From positions 1-25,714 of the forward strand of contig DATLFQ010000118.1 in NCBI GenBank assembly GCA_035540915.1: a DNA stretch of 25,714 nt, in the 5' to 3' direction. Position 1 is the stretch's first letter; each line of letters starts with the position of its first letter. The DNA is from DATLFQ01 sp035540915 (GTDB lineage Bacteria > Actinomycetota > Acidimicrobiia > Acidimicrobiales > GCA-2861595). This document shows positions 14,697 to 21,731 of this stretch, one piece after another. The translations under genes were made by a program, and so were the position numbers. The notes beneath the pieces were generated by a model. That model ran no database searches. It was given only the letters and a program-made list of their open reading frames with translations, and was not told the origin of the DNA.

Positions 14697-15368
14697 CTAC
14701 CGCCCGGCCGGCTCGGCCACCAGCCCGGGGGTGCCGCGCTGCTGGTAGAAGGACAGGATCTGCAGCTCGATCGACAGGTCGACCTTGCGGACCGAGACGG
14801 TGTCGGGGACCGACAGCACCACCGGGGCGAAGTTGAGAATCGAGCGCACGCCCGCTTCCACCAGCTTGTCGGCCACCTCCTGGGCGGCGATCGCCGGCGT
14901 GGCGATGATCCCGATGGCGACCCCGTTCTCGGCCACGATGTCGCGCAGCTCCTCGACCGAGCGCACCTTCAGCCCGCCCACCCGCTCGCCCACCTTGGAG
15001 GCGTCGGCGTCGACCAGGGCCACCACCCGGAACCCGCGGGCCATGAAGCCCCGGTAGTTGGCCAGCGCATGGCCCAGGTTGCCGAGGCCGACGATGCAGA
15101 CCGGCCGGTCCTGGGTGAGCCCCAGCTCACGGCTGATCTGGTACAGCAGGTACTCGACGTCGTAGCCCACCCCGCGGGTCCCGTAGGACCCGAGATAGGA
15201 CAGGTCCTTGCGGACCTTGGCGGCGTTCACGCCGGCCATCTCGGCCAGCCGCTCGGACGAGATGGTGGTCGTCTTGGCCTCGGCCACCTCGACCAGGCTC
15301 CGCAGGTACAGCGGCAGGCGCGTGACCGTCGCCTCCGGGATGCTCCGGCGGGCGCGGTCGGCGGCCAT
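14697..15368 (-). CDS. rex: redox-sensing transcriptional repressor Rex
   Basis: A 223-residue Rex. The N-terminal winged helix covers about 1-85, including the recognition region N-A-A-K-V-R-K-D-L-S-Y-L-G (48-60). A Rossmann domain with G-L-G-N-L-G at 94-99 binds NADH/NAD+, Asp120 ends the second strand, and the C-terminal swap helix is near 205-215 (E-L-Q-I-L-S-F-Y-Q-Q). Rex represses respiratory and heme genes when the NADH/NAD+ ratio is low and leaves DNA when NADH rises. It heads the heme operon, as in Streptomyces. The ATG has TAGAAT 6 nt upstream, with a Rex-like palindrome just behind it, consistent with autoregulation. Confidence 0.97.
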   Translation of the reverse strand: MAADRARRSIPEATVTRLPLYLRSLVEVAEAKTTTISSERLAEMAGVNAAKVRKDLSYLGSYGTRGVGYDVEYLLYQISRELGLTQDRPVCIVGLGNLGHALANYRGFMARGFRVVALVDADASKVGERVGGLKVRSVEELRDIVAENGVAIGIIATPAIAAQEVADKLVEAGVRSILNFAPVVLSVPDTVSVRKVDLSIELQILSFYQQRGTPGLVAEPAGR

Positions 15369-15374
15369 CGCCCG

Positions 15375-15380
15375 ATTCTA
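15375..15380 (-). promoter_or_regulatory. -10 element TAGAAT of the rex-hem operon
   Basis: Minus-strand TAGAAT, 6 nt before the rex ATG, the closest match to TATAAT among the hexamers found here. It is the probable main promoter of the operon. Confidence 0.6.
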
Positions 15381-15386
15381 CGTCGC

Positions 15387-15404
15387 TCGTGCAGGTTTTC
15401 ACGA
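15387..15404. promoter_or_regulatory. candidate Rex operator at the rex-hem promoter
   Basis: TCGTGCAGGTTTTCACGA has perfect TCGTG/CACGA arms and matches 11 of 14 defined positions of TTGTGAA-N4-TTCACAA. It lies 6 nt behind the rex -10, nearly the same placement as the site at the NuoF-like gene. It would allow autorepression. Confidence 0.5.
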
Positions 15405-15466
15405 TCGGCCGGCCGGCCCGGCGCGGCGGGTCCGCGGCCCGATGGGCGAGGTGCCCCTGGGGTTCC

Positions 15467-15472
15467 TACGCT
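15467..15472 (+). promoter_or_regulatory. -10 element TACGCT
   Basis: TACGCT, 9 nt before ATG 15482 of the seven-helix membrane protein. A GGGGAG sequence lies only 2 nt from the ATG, too close to act as a good ribosome site, so leaderless initiation is likelier. Confidence 0.45.
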
Positions 15473-15481
15473 CGGGGAGCG

Positions 15482-16462
15482 ATGCTCCACACCGCCCTGG
15501 CCACCGGTGCCGCCCTGGTCTCCCTCGCCTTCGGGCTGTCCACCTTCGAGCGTTGGCTGGCCTCCCACCGGCGCCACGAGCTGGCCTGGAGCATCGCCCT
15601 GGCGATGTTCGCCGTCGCCTCCTTCGCCCTGGCGGCCGGTGCCGCCCTGGGCTGGGGGCCGCTGACCTTCCGCGTCTTCTATCTCTTCGGCGCCGTCGCC
15701 AACGTGCCGGTGCTGGCCCTGGGCACCGTCTACCTCCTGGCCGGTCGCCGCCGGGGGGACGCCTGGGCGATCGTGGTCGGGCTGTTCGTGGCCTTCGCGG
15801 CGGGCGTCGTCGCGGTCGCACCGTTCACCGGGGCGCTGCCCCGCGACGAGCTGGCCCGGGGCTCGGAGGTGTTCGGCGCCCTCCCGCGCATCCTGGCTGC
15901 CGCTGCGTCCGGCGGCGGGGCCACGGTGGTGGTGGCCGGCGCCCTCTGGAGCGCGGCGCGGGCCCGGTCCCGGGGGCAGGGCCGGCTGGCGGGGGGCAAC
16001 GCGCTCATCGCCCTCGGCACCTCGGTCACCGGTGCCAGCGGCCTGCTCAACTCCGTGCTCGACGAGATGGACGGCTTCGCGGTGACCCTCCTGGTCGGCA
16101 TCAGCCTGCTCTTCGCCGGCTTCCTGGTGGCCACCGCCGGCCCGCCGCGGCCGCCGGCCGCCGCTGCCCTGCTGCCCGGCCCGCTCGAAGCGGATGGTCC
16201 CCGGCTCCCGGCCGTCGCCGACCAGCCGCTCGGTGCGGATGAGGTCCCGGTCCATGGTCGCCGCCGGGCCCTCGGCCCGCCGCTATCGGGCCACGAAGAG
16301 GAACTGGACCAGGGCGGCCGCGAAGATGGCCGCCAGCAGGATGGCGAGCACGATGGTGGTCCCGCGTCTCATGGCGCCTCCAGCGTCACGGCGTCGCCGG
16401 CCCGCAGCCGGAGCTCGTCGGCCGCCGACCGCTGGTCGAACGCCAGCGACAGCAGACCGTAG
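15482..16462 (+). CDS. seven-helix membrane protein with doubtful C-terminal extension
   Basis: The frame encodes 326 residues. Residues 1-221 contain about seven hydrophobic helices (near 2-20, 34-56, 62-88, 92-113, 135-160, 170-190 and 198-220) separated by short loops. I do not recognise the family with confidence. After about 16145 the frame becomes hydrophilic and low in complexity, its third codon positions pick up A/T, and it runs antisense across the 29-codon peptide and the end of the SAM hydrolase gene. The tail is therefore probably not conserved; an ancestral stop may have been lost. The gene diverges from rex across about 113 nt. Confidence 0.7.
   Translation: MLHTALATGAALVSLAFGLSTFERWLASHRRHELAWSIALAMFAVASFALAAGAALGWGPLTFRVFYLFGAVANVPVLALGTVYLLAGRRRGDAWAIVVGLFVAFAAGVVAVAPFTGALPRDELARGSEVFGALPRILAAAASGGGATVVVAGALWSAARARSRGQGRLAGGNALIALGTSVTGASGLLNSVLDEMDGFAVTLLVGISLLFAGFLVATAGPPRPPAAAALLPGPLEADGPRLPAVADQPLGADEVPVHGRRRALGPPLSGHEEELDQGGREDGRQQDGEHDGGPASHGASSVTASPARSRSSSAADRWSNASDSRP
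16283..16372 (-). CDS. 29-residue single-helix membrane peptide
   Basis: The ATG overlaps the TGA of the upstream SAM hydroxide adenosyltransferase as ATGA, and the frame ends in TAG after 29 codons. The product has a basic start (M-R-R-G), about 20 hydrophobic residues (I-V-L-A-I-L-L-A-A-I-F-A-A-A-L-V) and a basic end (V-A-R), a textbook single-pass helix. The function is unknown. Tight coupling suggests a real small protein, perhaps an accessory or membrane tether for its neighbour. The plus-strand frame across it looks non-coding. Confidence 0.6.
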   Translation of the reverse strand: MRRGTTIVLAILLAAIFAAALVQFLFVAR

Positions 16463-17184
16463 GAGTCGACGACCAGGCCGACCTCCCCCGGCCGCAGGTC
16501 GCCGTAAGTGCCGGCCCGCCGGGCGGTCCTCACCTTGTCGGCGCCCCACCGGACGCTGACCCGCTCGCCCAGCGCGTCGACCTCCTCGGCCCCCACGTTC
16601 AGCTGGGCGTTGCCGAATCGGTCGACCCACAGCACCTCGGTGACCAGGCGGTCGCCCTCCACCCGGCTGAGCGGCACCAGACCCGGCCGGAGGGTCAGCG
16701 GGTCGACCGGCTCGCCCAGCTCGGCCAGGTCCACCCCGTTGCACAGATGGGCGGCCACCGGGGCGAACACGTCCCGGCCGGCGAAGGTGGGGCCGGGGCC
16801 TTCGAGTTGGTACCCGGGGTTGGTCAGTTCGACGGCCCGGGTGGCGCCGCCCACCATGGCGACGGCCGGCGCCAGCAGCCCGTTGTCGGGGCCGACGAAG
16901 ACCGCCTCGTCGTCGGGGCCGGCGCCCACGGCGACGGCGCGGCGGGCCGTGCCCACCCCCGGGTCGACGACCGCCAGCACCACGCCCGGGGCCAGGTACT
17001 GCACGGCGCGCACGAGCGCCAGCGCGCCGGCCCGGACGTCGTGGGGCGCGATCCCGTGGGTGACGTCGACCACCACCGCATGCGGGGCCAGCGAGCGGAC
17101 CACCGAGCGCACGACGCCGACGAACTCGTCGTCGAGCCCGTAGTCGGACAGGAACGAGACGGTGTCGCGGAGGCGGCCGCCCAA
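16369..17184 (-). CDS. SAM hydroxide adenosyltransferase (DUF62 family)
   Basis: A 271-residue protein of the family that includes fluorinase and chlorinase; the common bacterial members use water/hydroxide to split S-adenosylmethionine into adenosine and methionine. Family segments are S-F-L-S-D-Y-G-L-D-D-E-F-V-G near the N-terminus, D-V-T-H-G-I-A-P-H-D-V-R-A-G-A, V-V-D-P-G-V-G-T-A-R-R, and V-G-P-D-N-G-L-L. The C-terminal beta domain is also present. The TTG at 17184 gives the usual length with the S-D-Y-G motif near residue 12; it has no clear Shine-Dalgarno, so the start is uncertain. It follows the small HTH gene after 11 nt and is coupled to the 29-residue membrane peptide. Confidence 0.9.
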   Translation of the reverse strand: MGGRLRDTVSFLSDYGLDDEFVGVVRSVVRSLAPHAVVVDVTHGIAPHDVRAGALALVRAVQYLAPGVVLAVVDPGVGTARRAVAVGAGPDDEAVFVGPDNGLLAPAVAMVGGATRAVELTNPGYQLEGPGPTFAGRDVFAPVAAHLCNGVDLAELGEPVDPLTLRPGLVPLSRVEGDRLVTEVLWVDRFGNAQLNVGAEEVDALGERVSVRWGADKVRTARRAGTYGDLRPGEVGLVVDSYGLLSLAFDQRSAADELRLRAGDAVTLEAP

Positions 17185-17195
17185 GGTGAGGTGGT

Positions 17196-17402
17196 TCAGC
17201 CGGCCTGGGTGTAGCGGTCGGCGAGGAACTTGTCCACGTCGTCCTCCCGCAGCCGGTACGACTTGCCGACCCGCACCGCCGGCAGGTCGCCGGCCGAGAT
17301 GATGCGGTAGACGGTCATGTTCGACACGCGCAGCGTGGCGGCAACCTCGGCCACCGTGAGGAACCGGGTCCTTGCGTTGTCTTCCCGTGGCAGTGGAATC
17401 AC
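17196..17402 (-). CDS. small helix-turn-helix DNA-binding protein (excisionase/BldC/Rv0500A-like)
   Basis: A 68-residue MerR/excisionase-type HTH protein: F-L-T-V-A-E-V-A-A-T-L-R-V-S-N-M-T-V-Y-R-I-I forms the helix-turn-helix (about 14-35), followed by a wing with L-P-A-V-R-V-G-K-S-Y-R-L. It closely recalls mycobacterial Rv0500A and more distantly BldC, both chromosomal regulators, so the frequent label 'excisionase' should not be taken as evidence of a mobile element. The GTG at 17402 has GGAG 4 nt upstream. A TACAGT -10 lies 19 nt upstream and a perfect inverted repeat fills the interval. First gene of an operon with the SAM hydrolase. Confidence 0.88.
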   Translation of the reverse strand: MIPLPREDNARTRFLTVAEVAATLRVSNMTVYRIISAGDLPAVRVGKSYRLREDDVDKFLADRYTQAG

Positions 17403-17407
17403 CCCTC

Positions 17408-17421
17408 TCCGCCCTGGCGGA
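17408..17421. promoter_or_regulatory. perfect inverted repeat between -10 and start of the HTH gene
   Basis: TCCGCC and GGCGGA arms around a 2-bp centre lie directly between the TACAGT -10 and the GTG, covering the likely transcription start and the ribosome site. It is a candidate autoregulatory operator or a small RNA hairpin. Confidence 0.4.
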
Positions 17422-17427
17422 ACTGTA
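17422..17427 (-). promoter_or_regulatory. -10 element TACAGT of the HTH gene
   Basis: Minus-strand TACAGT, 19 nt before the GTG, leaving room for a short leader with a GGAG ribosome site. Confidence 0.45.
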
Positions 17428-17504
17428 CGCCAGTGGCGGCGGTGTGCAAAGAGGAGCCACCGGTGCCGGCGCCGGGCGGCCGGCCGGTCGGGGGGACACC
17501 CGTC

Positions 17505-17510
17505 TACGTT
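17505..17510 (+). promoter_or_regulatory. -10 element TACGTT of the membrane glycosyltransferase
   Basis: TACGTT with 6 nt to GTG 17517; leaderless geometry. It decides the start, since the frame stays open upstream without family-like sequence. Confidence 0.5.
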
Positions 17511-17516
17511 GACGGC

Positions 17517-19736
17517 GTGCCGCGCTGGCCCTCGCCCGGAGCCGCCGCGCTGGCCGCGGCCGTGACCGCCGCGCACCTGGTGCTCGGGTCGGCCATGCGG
17601 GCGCCGGTCATCCACCCCGACGAGGCCGGTCACCTCGTCGCCGCCCGCTACCTGGCCGGGCGCGGCGAGCCGCCCGGCAGCGACTCGTTCCCTGCCTACG
17701 ACCTGGTCCTGGCACCGGTGGCCCGGCTGGCCTCGGACCCTCTCGCGCTCTGGCGGGGCGCACTGGTCGTCAACGCCCTGCTGGCCGGCGTGGGAGTGCT
17801 CCTCGCCGTGGCGCTGGCCCGACGGTTGGCGCCCGGCGCCGGCGAGGCGGCCCGGCTCGCCGCCGTCGCCGCCGTCTCCGCCTACCCGGCCCTGCTGCTG
17901 TGGTCCAACCTGGCGGTCCCCGAGAACCTGCTGGTCCCCGGCGTGCTGGCCACCGTGCTGCTCGCCTGGCGGGCCCTCGAGTCGGACCGGCCGCGTGACT
18001 GGCTGGTGGCCGGCGCGGCAGCCGGTGTGGTGGCCGCCGCGTTCCGCAGCGGCATCGCCGTGCCGGTGGCGCTGGTCGCGACCGCCGTCGTCGCCCGCCG
18101 CCCGCTCCGCCGCTTCCCGCGCCAGCTGGGCGCGGTGGTGGCCGGGGCGGGCACCTTCACGCTGGCCGGCTGGCTCGCCGCCCTGGCGGTCAGCCGGCGC
18201 GGCCGTGCGGCCGACGGTGCCCACGAGGCGCTGGAACGGCTGCGCGACCACCTGGAGCCCGGGCGGCTGGTCGAGCTCCCCCTCGAGGTGGCCGGCCAGC
18301 TCTGGTACCTCACCGTCGGGACGTGGGGGCTGTTCCCGCTGGGCATGGCGGCCGCGCTCGGCGGCCTGCCCGCCCTGCTCCGGGACCCACCCGGCGCCGG
18401 CGGCGGGGCGGCGGCCGTTCCGGCGGCCGCCGCCGCCCGGGTGTTCGTCGGGCTGGCCGCGGTCGCCATGCTGGTCGCCGGCTCGCTGTTCCTGCGGGCC
18501 GACGGCACCATCGACGCGCTGGTCGCCGGCCGGGCCAACGAGGCGGTCCTGGCGCCGGTGCTGCTGCTGGCGCTGCTGTCGCTGGCGCCCCTGGCCGGTC
18601 GAGCGACCGGGTGGGGTCCTGCGCTGGCCCGCCGGGCCGCCGTCGTGGCGGCGACCCTGGCGGTGACCGGCGGCGCCCTGGTGATCGGGCGCGGCGCGGC
18701 GGAGATCGAGCTCCCCGTCGTCCGCACCAACGTTTTCGGCATCGACGGGCTGCTGACCTGGCGCGGGCTGGCCATGTCGGTCGTGCTCTTCTCGGCTGCG
18801 GCGCTGGCCGGCGCCGTCGTGGTGCTGGGCTCGGCCCGCCGCGCCACGCCGCTGGCCGCCGGTGTGGCCGCCGCGCTCTTCCTCCCGTCGGTTGCGACCG
18901 GCCAGGACTTCCTCGTCGCCGGGTCGCGCCAGCGCGCCGGGGAGCGGGCGGTGGCCGAGGGGATCACGGCCGTCGGCAACCGGCTGGGGGCCGTCCCCGG
19001 CGGCTGCGTCGGCTACGACGTGGCCGGCGCCTCACCGTGGCACCGCGCCAACTACGAGCTGTTCCTGCCGGAGGTCGCGTTTCGCGACTACTCCTCCGAA
19101 CGCGGTGCGGCGCCGTGCGACGCGCTCGTCGTCTCGGGCCGCGACGACCTGGGAAGGGTCGTGCCGGGCAGCCACCGGGTCATGCTGGAGAACGACCACC
19201 GCCAGGCGTTGTGGGCGCTGCCCGGCCCCGCGCACGACCGGCTGGCCCGCGAGGGCTGGCTGCTGCCGGCGCAGCTCCCTGCGCCGGTCCCGCCGGCCGA
19301 CCGGCGCTTCAGCGTGGCGCTGGCCCGCCCCGAGGACGAACCGCGGGCCTACGCCATGCGGCGGGGGGCACGGGAGAAGGTGGCGGTGACCATCACCCAC
19401 CCGGGTGGTTCGCAGCCGTGGCCCAACGCCAACGGCCTGCAGAGCCAGTTCCAGTCGGTGCGGGTCGGCGTGCGCTGGTACCGCATCGGTCGCCCGGGTC
19501 TTCCCGACGGCCACCCGACCCTGGACCACACACGGGTCGAGCTGCCCCGCACCCTGCTGCCCGGCGAGCGCATCACCCTCGACGTGCCCCTCGTGGCCCA
19601 CCACCGCGACGGCCGGCCCCTGCGGGCAGGCACCTACCAGGCCCGGATCGAGGTGGTCCAGAACGGCGTCTCCTGGTTCGCGCCAGTGGGGCCACCGCTG
19701 GCCCTCGACGTGGTGGTCGTCGGTCGCATCTTCTGA
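17517..19736 (+). CDS. polytopic GT-C-like glycosyltransferase with a C-terminal soluble domain
   Basis: A 739-residue membrane protein. After a first helix, an H-P-D-E-A-G-H-L segment (near residue 33-40) gives the acidic D-E pair in the first extracytoplasmic loop, typical of GT-C/ArnT/PMT-type transferases using polyprenyl-phosphate sugars. About ten further hydrophobic helices run to near residue 470. The remaining roughly 270 residues are soluble and should lie outside the membrane; the last 120 or so look like a beta-sandwich (V-R-V-G-V-R-W-Y-R-I, L-L-P-G-E-R-I-T-L-D-V-P-L, G-T-Y-Q-A-R-I-E-V-V). Donor and acceptor are unknown, and a GT-C assignment rests on the D-E motif and topology only. 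A surface-glycan or protein-glycosylation role would fit the secreted protein next door. Confidence 0.7.
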   Translation: MPRWPSPGAAALAAAVTAAHLVLGSAMRAPVIHPDEAGHLVAARYLAGRGEPPGSDSFPAYDLVLAPVARLASDPLALWRGALVVNALLAGVGVLLAVALARRLAPGAGEAARLAAVAAVSAYPALLLWSNLAVPENLLVPGVLATVLLAWRALESDRPRDWLVAGAAAGVVAAAFRSGIAVPVALVATAVVARRPLRRFPRQLGAVVAGAGTFTLAGWLAALAVSRRGRAADGAHEALERLRDHLEPGRLVELPLEVAGQLWYLTVGTWGLFPLGMAAALGGLPALLRDPPGAGGGAAAVPAAAAARVFVGLAAVAMLVAGSLFLRADGTIDALVAGRANEAVLAPVLLLALLSLAPLAGRATGWGPALARRAAVVAATLAVTGGALVIGRGAAEIELPVVRTNVFGIDGLLTWRGLAMSVVLFSAAALAGAVVVLGSARRATPLAAGVAAALFLPSVATGQDFLVAGSRQRAGERAVAEGITAVGNRLGAVPGGCVGYDVAGASPWHRANYELFLPEVAFRDYSSERGAAPCDALVVSGRDDLGRVVPGSHRVMLENDHRQALWALPGPAHDRLAREGWLLPAQLPAPVPPADRRFSVALARPEDEPRAYAMRRGAREKVAVTITHPGGSQPWPNANGLQSQFQSVRVGVRWYRIGRPGLPDGHPTLDHTRVELPRTLLPGERITLDVPLVAHHRDGRPLRAGTYQARIEVVQNGVSWFAPVGPPLALDVVVVGRIF

Positions 19737-19781
19737 ACCGAGGCCTGCCGGTGCCGCTCCGCGACCCGGCCGTTTTGTCGG

Positions 19782-19799
19782 TTGTGACCGAAGTCACCG
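19782..19799. promoter_or_regulatory. TGTGA-N6-TCACC palindrome upstream of the vWA gene
   Basis: TTGTGACCGAAGTCACCG contains perfect GTGAC/GTCAC arms and matches 10 of 14 Rex-consensus positions; it resembles a CRP-type site equally well. No clear -10 is visible nearby, so the effect on transcription is uncertain. Confidence 0.3.
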
Positions 19800-19815
19800 G
19801 GTTTCACCTTGACCC

Positions 19816-19905
19816 GCCAACGGGCGACCTCCAGGCTTCCCCCGAGCGTCTCACGACGCTCGGGGCCGGGCGACCGCCTGGCCGTCCTGGGTTGGCAACG
19901 GGAGG
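19816..19905 (+). promoter_or_regulatory. structured 5' leader of the vWA gene with possible Shine-Dalgarno switch
   Basis: Nested complementary segments can fold: GCCAAC (19816-19821) with GTTGGC (19891-19896), CCAGG (19831-19835) with CCTGG (19886-19890), and a 10-bp hairpin, CCCCGAGCGT (19839-19848) with ACGCTCGGGG (19855-19864). In an alternative fold CCTCC (19828-19832) pairs with GGAGG (19901-19905) of the ribosome site; this excludes the CCAGG/CCTGG helix. No known riboswitch consensus was recognised. Confidence 0.4.
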
Positions 19906-19913
19906 AGAACCAG

Positions 19914-21650
19914 ATGCGGGAACGGATGCGACGAGGCGCGCCCAGGTTCGTGGTCGGCGTACTCGGCTTGGCCGGCGCGCTGCTTGCAGCCGGGACGTCG
20001 ACGGCGGCGGCCCAGGCGGGAACCGTCACGGGCGGAAAGACCGTCGCCGACGCCGACATCGGCTGTGGCGGCTCCACAACGGTGGCAGTGACGCTCGACG
20101 GCCAGACCGGGATCGCCGGCAACCCGGTCGACGTCGTCCTCGTGCTCGACCGCTCGGGCAGCATGGCAAGCGCCATTGGAAGCCTGAAGACGGCGGCGAA
20201 GGGCTTCGTGGACCTCATCGATGAGGCGACAGACGGCTCCCTCGACGGCGTCATCGCCAACGGCAGCCGGGTGGGGGTGGTCAGCTTCTCGAGTGCGGGA
20301 ACGGTGAACGTTGCGCTGGCCTCGCCGGCGTCGACCAGCTCAGCCAGCATCAAGGCGGCCGTCGACGCCCTGTCGGCCAGCGGGAGCACCAACCACGCCG
20401 ACGCCATCACCGACGCACAGGCACAGCTCGCCGGCTCCAACCCGGCCAGCAGCAAGACCATGATCATCTTCACCGACGGGCAGAGCACCGTCGGCGGCAA
20501 CGGCCAAGCCCAGGCGGCAGCCGCCCGCGGCGCGGGTACGGAGATCTTCGCCATCGGGCTCGGCTCGGTGAACGTCGGCCAGCTCAACGGCTGGGCCACC
20601 GACCCCGACAGCCAGCACGTCTTCATCGCGCCCGACGCCAGCGATCTGGACGCCATCTTCCAGGCCATCGGCGCCGCCATCGTCGTGCCCGCCGCGACGG
20701 GCATCACCGTCGTCGACACCGTCCACGGCCACTTCTCGGTCACCGGTGCGGCGGCCACAAAAGGCAGCGTCGCGCAGGCCGGCAACGTGCTCACCTGGAC
20801 CATCGGCCAGCTGGACAGCGAGACCGTGACCCTCTCCTACACGATCACCCACGACGCCGCGCGGCCCGGCGGGACGAAAGTGGTCAACCCGTCGCTCACC
20901 TACAGCGACAGCGAGGGGAAGGCAGTCGCGTTCCCGAGCCCGACCGTGAACGTCCGGGGCTGCGCGGCGACCATCGACCTGGCGCCGCCCTCGGCCGTCA
21001 ACGAACTCGGCACGCCGGGCCAGACCCACTCGGTGACGGCGACCGTCAGCGACGACTTCGGTGACCCGGTTGCCGGCGTCCTCGTCGGCTTCTCGATCCT
21101 GAGCGGCCCGAACGGCGGCGGCTCGGGCTCCGGCACGACCGACGCGACGGGGCAGACCCCGTTCACCTACACCGCCGCGCAGGGCCTCGCCGGCCTGGGC
21201 CAGGACGCCATCCAGGGATGCTTCACCAACGGGGCAAGTCAGTCCGTCTGCGACGGGGCGACCAAGGACTGGGTCGACACCACCGCTCCCAGCGTCACCT
21301 GCGCCGCCACGACCAATCCTTCCGGATCGAACGTGCCTCCGGCGGGCGACAACCCCAAGAGCGGGCAGAACCCTGACGGCTTCTACGTGCTCACCGCAAC
21401 CGACGCCGTCGACCCCAACCCGACGATCACCGTCGTCGACGGGGGCAGCACGGCGAGCTTCGGGCCTTTCACGAGCGGGACGAAGGTGAAGGTGACCCAG
21501 GCGCCGGGCGCCACGCCCACCCAGAAGCCCGGCGCCGGCGGGATCGACTGGCACATCACCCTGAAGGGCGATGCCTCCGTCACAGCCACTGACGCCTCGG
21601 GCAACACGTCGGCGCCGGTGGCCTGCCTGGTACCGCCGCTGCCCAAGTAG
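19914..21650 (+). CDS. secreted von Willebrand factor A domain protein
   Basis: A 578-residue exported protein. The signal peptide spans about 1-34 (A-A-A-Q-A). The vWA domain covers about 72-255 with a full MIDAS metal site: D-R-S-G-S at 79-83, Thr159 and F-T-D-G-Q with Asp188. A DUF11-like beta domain follows (about 262-375), then a Big-1/invasin-like Ig domain (about 378-470) and a last beta domain (about 475-578) resembling HYR-type repeats, with several extracellular cysteines. No transmembrane helix or sortase motif is visible at the C-terminus, so it is released or held non-covalently. Adhesion or ligand binding is likely. Translation starts at ATG 19914 behind a strong GGAGGAG, unlike its leaderless neighbours, and A/T in third positions seems slightly more frequent than around it. 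Confidence 0.88.
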   Translation: MRERMRRGAPRFVVGVLGLAGALLAAGTSTAAAQAGTVTGGKTVADADIGCGGSTTVAVTLDGQTGIAGNPVDVVLVLDRSGSMASAIGSLKTAAKGFVDLIDEATDGSLDGVIANGSRVGVVSFSSAGTVNVALASPASTSSASIKAAVDALSASGSTNHADAITDAQAQLAGSNPASSKTMIIFTDGQSTVGGNGQAQAAAARGAGTEIFAIGLGSVNVGQLNGWATDPDSQHVFIAPDASDLDAIFQAIGAAIVVPAATGITVVDTVHGHFSVTGAAATKGSVAQAGNVLTWTIGQLDSETVTLSYTITHDAARPGGTKVVNPSLTYSDSEGKAVAFPSPTVNVRGCAATIDLAPPSAVNELGTPGQTHSVTATVSDDFGDPVAGVLVGFSILSGPNGGGSGSGTTDATGQTPFTYTAAQGLAGLGQDAIQGCFTNGASQSVCDGATKDWVDTTAPSVTCAATTNPSGSNVPPAGDNPKSGQNPDGFYVLTATDAVDPNPTITVVDGGSTASFGPFTSGTKVKVTQAPGATPTQKPGAGGIDWHITLKGDASVTATDASGNTSAPVACLVPPLPK

Positions 21651-21671
21651 CAGGGGCGGAGCGGCAGGAGT

Positions 21672-21704
21672 CCCGGGGAACCCGCCATCGGTGGGTTCCC
21701 CGGG
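21672..21704. terminator. long hairpin between convergent genes
   Basis: Arms CCCGGGGAACCC (21672-21683) and GGGTTCCCCGGG (21693-21704) pair perfectly and can extend inward to a 3-nt loop with one G-T pair. There is no T-run, as is common in actinobacteria. Its position 21 nt after the vWA stop and 28 nt from the end of the convergent gene suggests a bidirectional terminator. Confidence 0.7.
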
Positions 21705-21731
21705 GCCGGCCGGCGCCGGCACCGCGACGGA

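Noticed and set aside
17196..17402. Mobile element signalled by an 'excisionase' gene
   Set aside because: No integrase, repeats or att-like sites nearby; the protein resembles chromosomal regulators of the Rv0500A/BldC type.
19816..19913. Known c-di-GMP or c-di-AMP riboswitch
   Set aside because: The conserved core sequences I know for these classes are not visible; only generic nested helices are.
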